NCBI GenBank assembly: GCA_903813345.2
Contig: CAIIXF020000007.1
Span: 11,415,730-11,479,729, forward strand
Length of the DNA stretch: 64,000 nucleotides
Reading direction: 5' to 3'
Origin: Owenia fusiformis
Taxonomy: Eukaryota > Annelida > Polychaeta > Sabellida > Oweniidae
Shown here: one piece after another, positions 42,776 through 57,700 of the stretch
Numbering within the stretch: the stretch's first letter is position 1
Layout of the letters: every line of letters starts with the position of its first letter
The notes under the pieces: model-generated
The model's input: the letters and a program-made list of their open reading frames with translations, nothing else
Told to the model about the DNA's origin: nothing
Databases searched by the model: none
Position numbers and translations under genes: made by a program

Positions 42776-45700
42776 ATTTTTTATTCTTTCCCTTATACAT
42801 GTATATGTGTTGTACTCTGCAATAACAAGAGCAATAACCAGCTTTGATTGGCTCATCAAGTTTGGAGGCTTATCAATAATTTGAAGAGTGCAAGATTTAT
42901 ACTAATCTTGCCATGGGTAATGACTTATGAGTGTAATGGTCTATGATGGATATAGCACTAAACAATGGAATATAAAAGGATGATAGAATCCTTCTGATAA
43001 ATAATACAAGTCGTGATAATTCTCTAAAAACATACTTGTTCACTTTCACTAAATGGATAGTGAATGTTACTATTTTACTGATGAGCAAATTACTATAAAT
43101 GATGATTGAATATCCCTCATCACATTTTTTTATGTCAGGTCATAATCCATAAAGATGTCAGGTCGAGTTTGGCACAGAGTTCTGACTCTTAGCACCTGAG
43201 AGTGAAGATTTGTCAGAATGTCAGATACTCAAATAAAGTCATATATGTTTATAATTCAGAGTCAACCAGTATAGCGCTCTGATTTTAGCATTCTACGAAA
43301 TTCCAATTTTAAGTTGGAGAGAGCTAATTGAAAGGACCTTTACAAGGATATAGAATATATCTGTAATTAGGTATAATTAGCACCGATCTTTCAAAATCAC
43401 CAAAGTGTAAAATTAGTTGACCATCCCGTGGCTATCTCAGCATTTGCAATCCTATTAACACTGCGAAGTCAAAAAACATCAAAAGGCATTTTTCATTCTC
43501 AGGAACCTAACTCAAAGAATTCTATGCAGTATCATTTTTTCAGCTCCAAGGACCTGAAGAATGCCAGCGTATTATTAGAAAGAAAATCGTGACGTGAAAC
43601 ACTGAGATCCTTCCTGTGCGTAAAATACTCGTCTTAAAGAAAGCTCATGGCTGGACAGGCCTATCGAATACCAAGAAGTAAAATTTTCCTTAATGAGTTG
43701 GTCTGCTGGAGAGGAAACAGGGAACAGGGGTTCTATTACTCATTATTGTTAAGTGAGATCGTCTCTAATTGGCAGATGAGAGAAATTTCACCACAACAGA
43801 CGTTAGCATCACACCTATTGTCATTGTATCGCACTATGTTTCCATGGAAACCATGAAAGGTGATAGAATGTTAAAGTTAATTTAAATGTCATGTGTTGAC
43901 TCATTCTATGATTTCACATTCTTGACTTTAGAAAACAAGTTATTAACAAGCACATTTTGCATATTAACAGTAATATCATTTTGTCACATTGATTAGCAAA
44001 GATTTGGGGTATATCAGAACTTATAATGAAACAGTTTATACACCCTTCTCTATCCTATCTTGTGATAATGTAATGTATCCACAATCAATATGACGCCCGA
44101 CTGTGTTGTCTAGAAAGTAGAAACAAAGCATTAACTTGACAAAATGTCACCTTGTAACAATTACAAAAGTGTAACAAAGAGTTACAAATGTCAAACGCAG
44201 ATACCAAACACTGGTTACAAAAATGGTAGATGTGACACTATGTCAGAAACTTCTTGTTGATGACATAAAACGCTAAAGCTACGATTTGGAGTATTTCACA
44301 CTTTGTATAATTGATACCGTCAGGTTACAAGGTTACATGTATCCATATTTACATACCTTTCACTATAATGTGAAAAAGGAAGTTATCCAGGATCAATACG
44401 ACAACCTGACAGAGTCGACTGAAGAAAAATCATTTTCTTAGACAAAGCAAATAGACATACCATATACTTTATACAATAGTTAAACATGCATTTGCAGAAT
44501 ATCAATAAAATATTTCTAAATGTAATGTTGTTACATCTGAGCGAGAAAATGCATTTTCTTTTAAAAAGATCAAGGTTGTTAGTCTTCAACAGAAAAATAA
44601 ATAATATAATTTTTAAAAGAACAAATTTTAACAATATGCCACATCAGAGAATTTGAGAATTTAGGATTTTTTGGCAAGTCTCTATCTAGTCAGAATAAGT
44701 GAAATGAACGTGTGTACCTAACTTTGAAAGAATAGCAGCAAGAACTCTGACATAACAGAATCTCTCCTTGTACTTTACCTATCTAGACTTGAGGTTAGGC
44801 CCCTACAGGTAAATTAACTGTTTAGAAAGATTTAATCCTGAAAACAGATATGTCATGACTCTTCTTCTTTTTACTCTAAAAGTACATGTCAAACTGAAAA
44901 GAAAATTGTTAAAAAAACTTATAGACTTTATAAAAGATTTTAAGAAGATCTACCCTGAGACCAGTAATATGATGATGAAGCTCTCTTTTAAAGTTATCAA
45001 ATCTACTATTGGAAATAGTAGAAATTACAAGGCAGGCAGGCTCTAAACAGACATTTAATTGTAATGCCCTTAGATTTCTTGAACAAGCAATATTTGATAA
45101 ACTCAGCTCAATGTTGACAGTAATGACGTGTAATGATAACATTAAACTATGGTAAGTGGGGGAAAAGTGGCTTCTCTCATCAACAATAGGACAATAATCA
45201 AATTATTCCACAACAAGATGCCAGAGCTTTATTCAATTATGTAACAACTTTCTAAATCCTTCAACAAGACAAGCAAAGCGAACATTGTTCTCCTGGTCAG
45301 ATGCGAAACTCAGTGTATGTTAGTGTAATTGTCTAATCTTTACGGACATTTCAGAATTATGAAGAATAATAACCCCCTGATGTAACTGGGTCATGGAGAA
45401 GTAATAGACTCAGGTTCAATAATTTTCTTATATAACTTCCAAGAACATTTTGAAACAACAAAACAATTTTGGTTGCCATAGTTTTGAACCAAAAACAAAA
45501 AACTGTTAATGAACTGAAAAAATAAATATGTATGATCTGAATTATTATACTTTAGTCTTAAAACATTTTGCCAAGTACTTTTCTCCTCATAGCAGAGGTC
45601 TTTAATCTGAACTGTGCTTACACAACGGATATAGCAATAGATTAAGTCAATATTTCTCTAACTTCCTCCTCTATACACAAGAGTAGTCTAATCTGTCCCC

Positions 45701-48700
45701 CAAACACTCCTTGTATTAACGACTCTAGAGTATCTATAATCTTAAATCACCCCTCCAAAATATTCTCAATGGTTTAAAAATTCCTCAAAATATTTCAGGA
45801 AATATTCTATTAAACATTCTTTTTTATGTATATTCTCAATATATTTCATTGTATAGTAAATGTATATAAAACAAGGAAATTCCACCAGATAGACCATGTG
45901 CATGACATTGCAACAATCATTATATTTATTGATAAAGTACACAGGTATAAAGAGATTAATGTATTAATGTAAAAGGTGGAACATTATAATCTCCGGATCA
46001 ATTACGCTTCTGTAAAGTCAATGGTCATAGCATTTGTTCATTTGCTATTATCAATCAAAATTATACTGTTATGATTTATATATTTGTGTAATGTTTATAA
46101 GCTGTAAATCTATGAACATGAACAGTATATGGATATTTAGGATGCTCTGTTATTATATTGAACTATTTATAAAATTGCAACAATATTACTGCAAAGAAAT
46201 ACAGAAAACTCCTAGACTGAGCTTTATTAAGTCAGAGTGATCTAAATTGCCTTTTTATAACCATATTCTTGTTTTATTATACATCATTCAAAAATGTCTA
46301 CAAAAATTGCAATATTAATTGAAAGCATGCAGTTTCAAGAATTAATGTTAAACTGCACCTGGTAAGACGCCTGAGGCACGAATCCTGGGGGACAGAATAT
46401 CCATGCGTTACCATAGCAACAAAAACAATTTGATTAGTTTTGTAAGAAAGTGGATGTTGTTCCCCTGTGTATAGCCGAAAGGCAATATAATCTGGTTTAA
46501 ATGGGCTCAAATCAAAGGTTACATTGGCGAAATGAAAAATTTAGCTATAAGCATGAAATATGGGGTCAGTGCAGATGACTTCATTTGATGCTGCTGTGTA
46601 CTGAGTATATACCCAGAGAGTATTCTATATGTTTTATTAAATTTATACAGTTATATTTAAGATAAAAAAACTCATATAGGGGAAAGGGTTAGTCGACATA
46701 TAGCTTTGTCAAGGCCAGCCTTGCCTACAAGCCAAAGGGAATCACAATTTTATATTACGCAACTGTGATAAAATATGAGAATTTCATGAAATAACAATGA
46801 AAGTAAATATTAATTAAGTATACAAAACATAGGATTAATAAATATAAATCAGACATATTGATAATCTCCTCAGCTAAAAATCTAAACATTTTGGAAAGGA
46901 ACCATAATGAATTTTTTGGTTAGGTCTGAACTTTCTACACGAGACAATAATTGAGTATAGATGTTGTTCAATATAGAAACATCTTTATTAATTCCTCAGA
47001 ACATCCTACCATGAATTAATAATAACGCAACACTAATTAGTGCGTGTCTTATAAATTACAATCATGAAACTCAATCCCCAGTCTCCGTTGATAATATGCA
47101 GGATTTGGTTTTCTACAAAGACTGTACATAATTAGTATTAATACTTCACTACTTCAATATTAAGATTTACTTTTATTACTTATTTATATTTAATTATTCA
47201 GGTTGTATTTTATGGTACAAATGTACTACTAGCTTTAAATGATGATCAAACATCAAAATTTCTATTGTAAAACCTATAAGACTTGGGAATATCTTGGAAA
47301 TAGCACAAATGAAGTTCTATTATGGCAAAATAATGTAAATAAGTAAAAATGCCCAACATTTGATATGTACATATACTGTTAAAATAGCCTTCTTAATTAT
47401 ATTCCTTGTTACTTAATATTTATATTATCTTAACTTCGCCAATTGTTTGATTTTCATATTAACCTGGGATGCAATGTCTATTGTCTTTATCTCACTGATA
47501 AAATTAAATATGTACTATATACATACAACTATAGAAAGGGCTATGTAAACCAAAGTTCAAGATATGACAATGCTACTTACAATCCAAACAATACAATGTT
47601 TTTGTATATAACATTATAAGCATGATTAAAACTGATTTTTGCGACGTCATTCACTCATGGGATTTGGAGATAAAATTAGTTATGTTTTAATGGCTTTCTC
47701 ACGAAAGGTGCAGAACTCAAAGAAGGGGAGGAGAGAATATATGGCTGGAGAGAGTTTGTTATATGTAATAAATGCACCAATGAAGCCTTAGCTATTCTTG
47801 AAGATATTTTTCCATCTATCAGTTTTTGAATAACATATAAAATATATAAAGGTTACCACTATATGTCATATTTTACCATGATACCTATTACAGTTTAATA
47901 CAAGTTTTGACATGTTCCCTTAATAGCTAAAACCCCTCGTTAATATAATCGCACGATTAAATAAAAAATGGATTCTGGATAAGTGGCACAAGAAATTATG
48001 TCTCCCTGTTTCTGTGTCAACTAATGTAGATTATAGTTTCTAATATGGCCTATCCTACTTAAACCTATCGAATACTCATTGAATTAGAAATGTTAATGAT
48101 TTTCTTAATTAAATTAACAAATTGTACATGCATTCTTGCATTCCTATGTATTCACAATACAAGATATACTTCATTCTTACAAGTATCAAATATTTGTATG
48201 ATTCTACATTCTGCCGTATTGAATTCCAATATATTTCTTCAATTATCTCGTATAAAATGCACCATAAGGGGAAAATACATGTTTTCCAAGAGTACAGACT
48301 TAGATCGAACACATAATTAGACCAAAGCAATGAAGCTCATTACTGTGTTTCGATCCTCTAAATACCTGCCACATTGCCGATATCCTCTGCCAGCCTATTA
48401 CTAGCTAGCACGCTACATCCTATAAAGCAAATCACCCCACACAAGTGCTGGCAATACGTGCTATTAGTAGCCCACTGTTTGACTTGGATTCTCAACAGCA
48501 TTTACATCCAAAGGGAATAATGATACATCACGCAGGGGGCATTTTTTATTTAATTTCTCATTATGATCAAAGTAAATGGAGAGTTGCCCTAATAATCTAT
48601 TTTTTGAAGCCTCATTCTCACAATTTAGTCTTAAAATGATAAATACATTTGCATGGTATTTGGATCTAATATTGATGGGACCATTCATCCTATATACATG

Positions 48701-51700
48701 TAGTGGAAGTTGGTCCAGTGGGATAAAGAACATATGTGTCCAGTATGTATGAAGTATCAATTGTCTGTACTTTCAGATCTCCCGAATAAAGAGAAAATAG
48801 ACTATAAAACTCTTAACTTATATCACACATGGCCACCTAATACAAAAGAAAGTTTTTTTTTCATGCAAGCCATGATACTCTCCTAGATACTCTAGAGAAA
48901 TATATAACAGTATTTTAACAACTTTGTAGAGTCAGAAGTTCCATCTTAATATGTGAACAATTTGTACAGGATATTCACACAATGGGTGGCATATAACAAT
49001 CAAACAATATTGAATGTCCATGGAGAAAACTGCCTCGAATTGTCAAAGGTTTCATGAGGATTTGTTTCCTTTTTTATTGGAATTATGATCAATATTCTGT
49101 ATTTGTTGTAATGTTGTTCAATATACATGTATAGTACTATGCATTCTGCATACAGTACAGTATGTGCCCAGTACTTTAATAGTAAACCTAGACGTCATCT
49201 GATAATCTTCTCAATGAAAACAGAGAGAAAAAGTATAAACTGTATATACAGCTAGTTATATTCAAAAGTCAAGATTTGGGTTAAATGTCTTGACAGAAAG
49301 GAAATGGAAAAATACACAGCCAAGATCTCAGAAGATGTGTCAAAATGTTCCCAGGTTGTAAATCTATAAACTCTCTAATTTGATACAATTGAGCAATCTA
49401 AATAAAAATACATAAAATCAAGTGATACTTCAATTAAGGCAATCCTCTATTGATGTAGCCCTCCGTTGAGGCAATCCTATATACAAGTAATCCTCTTTTC
49501 ATTAAGTTGGTATATTTTAAGTTCAATCCACTACTTGGGTCCATGCACTAATATCTGCTGTATATGTGTAATGTTTTCCTCAATATTAGACTGTAAATAA
49601 GCCTTTAACAATAAAATAATGTAGTTTACCAAATCATTCAATCCCAAGTGTCCATCTTTATCTGGTTAAGGCTATCTCTTTGGGAGCCTGATAGGGCAGA
49701 TACATAATATAACAGAAATGTTTCTCTTGTACCAAAAATATTAAGCTACCACCAATGATAACTTTGTATTCATGTCCCTTGAGATGAGACAGGCCAAAAG
49801 GGAAATGTTGGTGAAGCGCACAACAGACCATCAAATGAGATTGATGTGAACTTACAAGAAGTAGAAATAGAAATATGGTCCATAATCAAATACATAGTCT
49901 AACGTAATAATAAAGAACAACAGGACCAATATTATGTCGACTGACATGATCCGGACTGACATAACATGATTGAAATGATTTGAACCATCATGATATAGAC
50001 CAACATAATGTGGATTTAAATGATGTGAACAAAAGTGGATAAATATAAGTCCAAAATACGCAATGATGACCAACATGACATAGACCAATAAATGTGGACA
50101 GACATGACATAAACAACCAATGAACAACAAGATGCAGAGAACAATGGCAGCCATCAAATTGGCTCTATGGAATCTCACATCATCATCTTGGGTAATTGAA
50201 AATAAGATACAATAACAGTTCAGGCCACCTATGCACTTTAATAAATACGACAGTCAACACTGAATGTGTAAGTCACTGCCCTTAAGTAGATATACAGATA
50301 ACAAAAGAGCCTCAATTAATAACATCAACTTGTACATGCCCAACCCATTACTGCAGGACATAGGGGTTAACAAAGAGGGGAAATAACTCTATAAGCTTCA
50401 ATGTTCTATTATTGAGTTCAACTATGAACTATGGCTCATCTCTTCCTCTTGGGTTAATACTAAACATTGATGAGAGATGTCAGATAGACTCAGATATAAT
50501 CCCCACTGAAAAAGCTCACAGTTAGTTCTGTTTATCTGCTTTAGACCATGTGACTCTGGAGATGGTCCCCAAAGTCCTCAATTGCTGGATATACATGTAT
50601 TTTATTTCTACAGGACAGACAATCAATTGTTATGTACAAAACCTTGCTATTCCAAAAATTAATTTGCTATTACATAATTTCATCCAAAATAAATCAAAGC
50701 ATTTCTCATTGAATTTCATTATAATGTTTCAAGAGGGATGAAACCTTTAAAACCAATGTTAAACTACATGTTAAAAGTGGAAGAGCCAACATCAATTGAA
50801 GCAGATATAATTATTGTATAATATCACATCATAAAAGGTGAAAAAATAGGTAAAAAGCAGGCCTGTTTAGGTTAGGTCATTAAGTACCTATTCATAACCA
50901 TATGTATATTGTCAGGAAATATTTGGGCAAACTTGTGAACAATAGCCTTAAATTCATCATATGTTTTATCAACCCCCCAGTCAATAATAAGGGCACATAT
51001 TTTCACCTTTATTGCTTTATCTTTTGTGATGGTAGTTTTGGAATTCTAAAAATCTATATTTGGATTCCTTTTTATTCTTTTTTATATTGTAAAAGTACAA
51101 CGAAAAGACTGCAAACTGGTTCAAAGCATCGAACAGATTGAGACAGGACAATAGCATTGTTGGTTCCAGTTGGGAATAGCTAAAAAGAAATACACAGACT
51201 GAAAGGGTTGATTAGAGCAGAAGAAATCATTAAAACATTTATTGATTTGTTTACTTATGCTATAGGGATCTCTCTATGATGTTTCACATATACCAATGGG
51301 GACCTTATGATGTCCTTGAGATGTCTAGTGCTTCTCCACCCTCAATCTATCCCAAACAATGTTTGAGGAAATGATGTCAGGATGACTGAACCCAATCAAC
51401 TGAAACAAAATATCTGAAAATCAGGATGTTTAGCTAACATAGAAATCCTTGGAGCCAGATTAGTGAGGCATCTAACAATTTTCTTGAAAGTAAATTACTT
51501 CTTAACACTGAACCAGAAACCTAATAAATAAGATGAATTATAATTTTTGTTTAGAAACCAAGGCAACCCTGTCATATATGTCTTCACCTTACTTTTGAAA
51601 ATTTCCGAAAGCTATTCCGAAATCAACCTGCAGCTACCTTTCACAAATAACCACCTTAAAAATACCGATACGTTTTTCTCAATTTGAAAATATGCAAAAT

Positions 51701-54700
51701 ATAAAAAACAAACAATTACCATTTTTACTGGATGATTTGAAAATTGTATTTGTGATTATTACAAGGGTGAGTAGAAAGTACCTGTATGTTTACACTTGTG
51801 TTCCAATATATCAGCAAACAGAAGTGTGGCTGCCATGAAACATAGCTTGCTTCAGCTAGCTTCATGCTTAATATAACAAGAAAATTAGAGGATTCACAAA
51901 GGTAGATGCCTCGCTAAGTTGTGGTGCACGTCATGAATTGCACAGAAATGTTAGGACTTTGAAAAAGCATTTGACCATCTGGGAGAAAGTATTTTGTTAA
52001 ACAATTGGTAGGTGTATTTGTACAGGTATAATGGGAAGCTGGAGTACGTAACCTAAATGATCTAAATGCCATATCTGCACCTTACACGTCTACATATGTT
52101 CAAACCTTGCTAGAGTTTGTGATGTGGTCCAAAAACTATCCAAACAAAATCAAGAACTAAAATATGATCAACAAATATCAAGCAGAGACAACAAAAAGCC
52201 AATCTAAATGTTTCAACTGATGCATCAAGGCCTAATATACAGAAAGACAATGCAGCATTCATATAAAAAGAAGATTTAGCAGATTGGGCAACTTAATTTG
52301 GGCAACCAAACCATATCAACATGTGAGAATCCTTCAGATTCTGATATGCCACCTTAATATTCAAATATGTAGCTCACCTATCAACCACATCAATCAATAA
52401 CAATCACAATGGTATTAAAATCCATGTAGTTTTCTCCTATTGAGCAACCATTATCTAGGGTTCATTCAGTCATTCCCCAGGGTTTTAGCATAGAGTGACT
52501 TCCATGTTCTATCTAGCTGCCTAACAAAGTATTCTGACAGTACATCATCAGATTCATTACTATCACTTATACATGACATCGTAATTAAATTAGTGTACAC
52601 AGGCTCTAATGATAAAATAAGATATTTTAGGATTATACTCATACTATAATGTCATTGTTTGCATGATTGGGAGTTGCAAATTGTTCAATATATCACTCTA
52701 TCAGTGCAGCAGATACACTGTCCTTCTAGTTTGAAATCATGTCTTTAGACAATGTTTTCTGTATGGTCATTTAGGTGTTAAATACTTTTAAACAGTTAAG
52801 AGGTAAAGCTCGGTGGGATCCACTGTGACAAATGTCCATATACTTTGAACCACTGTGGATAACTCTAATGACATGTCAACCTGAGAAGAAATTGTTAATA
52901 CACAAAATGAGAAATAACAACAAAGTGAATGACTTCCCTGCTTATATATTAGGCTATACATCTAACTGTCATTGACATATAGTATCATAACATGATTATA
53001 TTAGTCATATACATATTATCACTTTTTGCCATCGCTGACATTATGGATACGCCCACCAGGTAGAAATTTCATAGAGATATTGTGAGTAGAACAAGCAAGG
53101 AATAAATCAAATAGCAATATTTCTCTCAATTATATAAAAATGTTGGATCAAATCGTTCATCATTTAGAGCAAAAAGTCATGGAATCTGTGCCATGGAATT
53201 TGCATGACCAAGGGAGACAATTAAGCCAGCCATAATGTAACAAGCTTGGAAGACTATATCTTTCATGATATCGTAGAATCTATATAGAGATGGGGAATCA
53301 GGTGGTCTGGCTCTATTATCACCTGCCATTATTACAGTCATTAATAACAACCTCCCTTTGTGAATGTTCAAGAACTCATAAGTATTCAACCATATCTTCA
53401 AAACATATATGTAAACTTATCAAAAAGTCATACTTTTCAGCAAAATGTTAAGATTTTGACTTATCATGGGTCAACCGAGAAGATTGATTTTGGAATGTTA
53501 TTATATAGTTTCTAGAAAGATTTTAGACATTTTCTATCACTGCAAGAGTTCATAAGCAAAATAGCTAGTTGCACTCTAGGGACGTTTAACAGGGAAACAC
53601 TTTCTACCTACATAGCACAGAACACTGTCATAAACTATGTTTACTACATAAACACTGCCTTCCTTCCTGAAATGGGCTAAGTACAAAATTCTGATTTTCA
53701 AAATCTTAACAAAAACTGGTTAAAATACGGGCAAACATTTTTTAAGGTCAATATTTTACCAATGGTTGACTTCCAAAACTGTCCTAATTAAATAATGTGT
53801 CATCAAAGCATAATCTCAATGTTGTTCGACTTTTCACTGATGCCTTTGGTAGATCCTGAAAAATTCTGTTTCTGAGTCACGCAAGCAAGAATATGTCACT
53901 ATGCATGACTGATGTACAAGTCTTATATCTATACAACAGATTAACTTAAGCACTATACAGGGATCTTTATAAGGAAACCATGGTGATAAACAGCTTTATA
54001 TTATTATTGATCCATCTTTTTGGAACTGGCTCTAAAACATTCAGGCATCCATGTGTGTGTAGAAAATGATCCTCGAGGCTAATTGAATCTTCTACTTGAT
54101 GTATAAGATGCCCCCGGGTACCACCAGTCATTCTACCGAACAATCACATCGTGAAATCGCTTTTAAAATATGGCGGAAGACCAGTGCAATTTGTCCCATA
54201 GGACTTTAATTCCCTTTTAGGTATCATGTTATACTTAACTAAGAATAAGCTGTTATAAAATATCCTTTAAGTAATATTTTGTTTAATCAATACATTAATT
54301 GAAATTGAAAAAATCATATTTCACAATATTACCAATGCAAGTCAAGAGGAAATAAATTTCTAACCCCTTAAACAATATAAATGACTTTCTTACCTGATAT
54401 TGAGAGAAGATGTAGCATCAACCAACAAGTAGATTCATGTAGAGGCACAAAACATCATATGAAAAAGAAGAAATGAAAAACATACATGAGTTAAATGGTC
54501 ATTTTTCAACATTTTAATTATAAGGTGAATTCATAAGGCTGAAAAATTATGATGAACCACAAGGCCAGGGAGAGTTTCTTGTTTATTGAGCTAACTTGGT
54601 TAAAACCTGCACTACTAGCGGCCTAATGAAAGAATATGACATGAGTTCCAGAGGGGATGGTGTTCACCTTTTAACATTATACAGTACTAAGATTTCCTGG

Positions 54701-57700
54701 AATCAGAGTCATATAAAACATGTTTTTATATGTCCCTGCTGGAACTAAAATACCCTAGATGGGGTGGTTATAAGAAAACAGAATCTACTTGACTCTTGGC
54801 ACCCTCCCTGAAGAATTCCCACTAAGCTATTACATTAGACGACCAGCTATTAGCAGGTAAATTGATACAACTTGTCAAAATACTTCAACACATTTAGCCT
54901 TGTCATAATAATTATCAAGTCTCGCTTTCTATTACAAAGATAGGAGGTCTTTGTAAGTAGGAGGTATAACATATCAGAACATAGGAAACCTAATAAAAGG
55001 TCAAGATGATTCTACACTTTCTCGTAAGATAACACAATTACCCTTCAATTTTTTCAAGTTTATATTCCCAGTTTTCTATTTCTTGGTAATATCTTATACA
55101 TTCCAATTTGGTTTCTGTTTTGAAGGGTAAACTGTTTTAACAGTAAAATATGAGGAAATGCTCTGACCTGTAAGCTGGCATTCATACTCTGAACTTCTGA
55201 AACTATTTTCATCTTCTTAGAAGGTCAACTAGTACAAAACAATTAATCTTTTCAAACCACATTTTTATAGAAATCCGATCTGTGTTCCTACTTTAACTGC
55301 AGAAATAAATGTTTTGTTATCTGGGGTTCCACATACCCATGTATTCAACCCAAATTGATTATAAAAAATCATGAGTTTTTTAATTGTTTCAATGTGGAAG
55401 CCAGCAATCAAAGGGGATCATCTCATAAAATAAATAACATTGGACTCTCATCCTCAATTTCTTTTTAAATTCTTTGTAGGGGGTCATTTTGCTGCATTGC
55501 CATAACAAAATGGAACAAAGGGATGAAATTGCACCCAGCCATGCCTAAATGAGAGGAGAATAAAACTCAGGACACTTTTAGAGTCAATTTATGAACATAA
55601 AGCAGTCTATCATACATAGTATTAATGTATTAGTAACACAAAAGGTTGTCAATTCACCCTGTGTATGAGTATAATTTTCATCTTGATTTGTCTATGATAT
55701 TTCTCTCCAAAGAGCTCAGTGTTTTCAATTAATCCATTCCTTTCAGTATAGTTTTCACAAGGCATGGCATCGAAAGTGATGTTCTGAATATTTACAAGTC
55801 TGAATGTAAACTGATCTAGATAATTCTGCAAAGTAGGTGTTTTTAACATATGTTAAGACATGCTTCAAATCAAAACAAACCAGAAACCTTCATTCCAATT
55901 TGGAATAATACTCTTCAGATACAAGAAAGAAAATACTTCATCAGTTTCATCAGGTAGACATGGAGATAGAGAACGACTTCAGGTACCTAATGACTGCCTA
56001 TTAAAAGCCTTTGCCTATTAAAAGCCTATAAAACAAGGCCTGATAAATACTATGCATTATAATAACTACAGTAATTAATGTTTTACAATAATTATTACAA
56101 TGTTTTACAATAAGTGTTGTTTTGTTAAACATTTTGTTCAGGTGATGATTTCTATAATAGAGAAGAAATCTACAATGGGTCTAAATACCAATAATTTAAG
56201 CTTCTGTGAGATAACACTAATCCATAATCTTTAAATACCCCCCCCCCCTCTAATTCAACCCCTTTCTCAATCAACTTCATGACACAACATTGGAGAAACC
56301 AATGCTTTTCAACCTAACTCTGTTTCAACTGATAGAATGAATGAAGCTATATGCAAGGGAACTGGCTCATTAGTTCTATAGACATCCAACAAGGATTACG
56401 ACCCTTAATAAATCCATGGCAAGTGAGATTAATTCATCTGATTGTAATAGACTCTATATATTAACTGTCTTGACTAATAGGGGACGACCTGTAATCCTTA
56501 TAAATGATCTGTAATTCTAAAATAAGACTCACAATATACTATGGCAATTAAGGAGAAGGGGAGGGGCATATACAATTGTTTTACGTACGTAATCTTCACC
56601 TATCATAGGGTAACATACCCTTTCCAATAAGTTCTTTAAAAGAGAGTTTCATCTACATATACACGTTTCTGCCACTCCAAGTAGGACATTTCAAATCATT
56701 GTTTATTATCAGTTGAGAAATGCTGTGAATGAGTATCAGAATGAGATTCAACAATTTCGCCAGATTGACAATTAAAGCTATCAATGAGATATTACAGCTT
56801 GAACATCAAGGTTGATTTCAGAAGTCGGTTACAAAATGAAACATGATTACCAGTTGCTGAAATCTTACAGAATCGCAAGTCTTACTATTACCATTGAATA
56901 CTCATTACACTTTAATAAAGATGTTTCCAAGGCAATAACATTAGGATAACAAACCTTGGGAATTTTCACCAATTTAGAAATTACAAAAACGGAGATAGTA
57001 AAGAGTATCTTATCGTTAGGTTATTATCCAAAGTGAAAGTGTGTGGCTTTATCGTGTTTTTCTTTCATTGCATATTAGTTCTTAATAGCTAGCAGAACAT
57101 ATGCCGAAGCATTATTGCAAAGATGTTCGAAAGGGGTGGGAATAGGGAGATACTTGTGATATTTATATGGAGTTAGTTATATGGGAATTTTATTGCTACT
57201 CTTGAAAGAACCAAGTGTTTTATTAAGAGCAAGATTCTTAACCTGTTTGCCAAATGTTACAGGGGTGTATAAATATAATTTGAAGACCTGCGAAAGTTCC
57301 TTGATTAAATTTAGTGTTTAATGTTCTAAGAGAATAAGTCCTTATAGACAAGATGCCAGTAAAAGTGAAATCATATTGGGAATTAAATATCATTGTTTTA
57401 AATTGAATATGGTCATGCTGAACATGAAAATGTAAACTAGGAGAATACCAATAGAGAATCAATGTAACAAAAATTAATTTGGAAGAACCAAATCTGTCAT
57501 GTATCATGAAGACAATGATGAAGAGACATTATATCATTTTTTACATGGTAAAAATGGAAGACCTCGTGTCATTACTTAGTGAACACCTTGACCCTATATA
57601 TTGTTTTATCAATGTTAAAATTGTTCTATAATTTATCTGTTTAGTTTACAATTTTTCTTTAAAATTGGAGATATGGGAGTCTAACCTCGCATCTTTGTGT

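Noticed and set aside
49852-50178. 108-codon - strand frame rich in hydrophobic residues, a possible membrane protein
   Set aside because: Falls on diverged gaccaacatgac-like repeats; hydrophobicity follows from T-rich codons, and no family similarity is seen.
53177-53401. - strand frame starting MAGDNRARPPDSPSLYR with a good ATG context, considered as the missing N-terminal exon of the RNA-binding protein
   Set aside because: No consensus donor in the phase needed to join VRTLF, and no similarity to family N-termini.
54391-54415. Strong - strand donor after ATGCTACATCTTCTCTC, considered as a 5' exon
   Set aside because: The ATG frame ends in phase 1 while the RRM1 exon needs phase 0, and the phase-0 frame has a TGA just upstream. 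It could only be a noncoding 5' exon.
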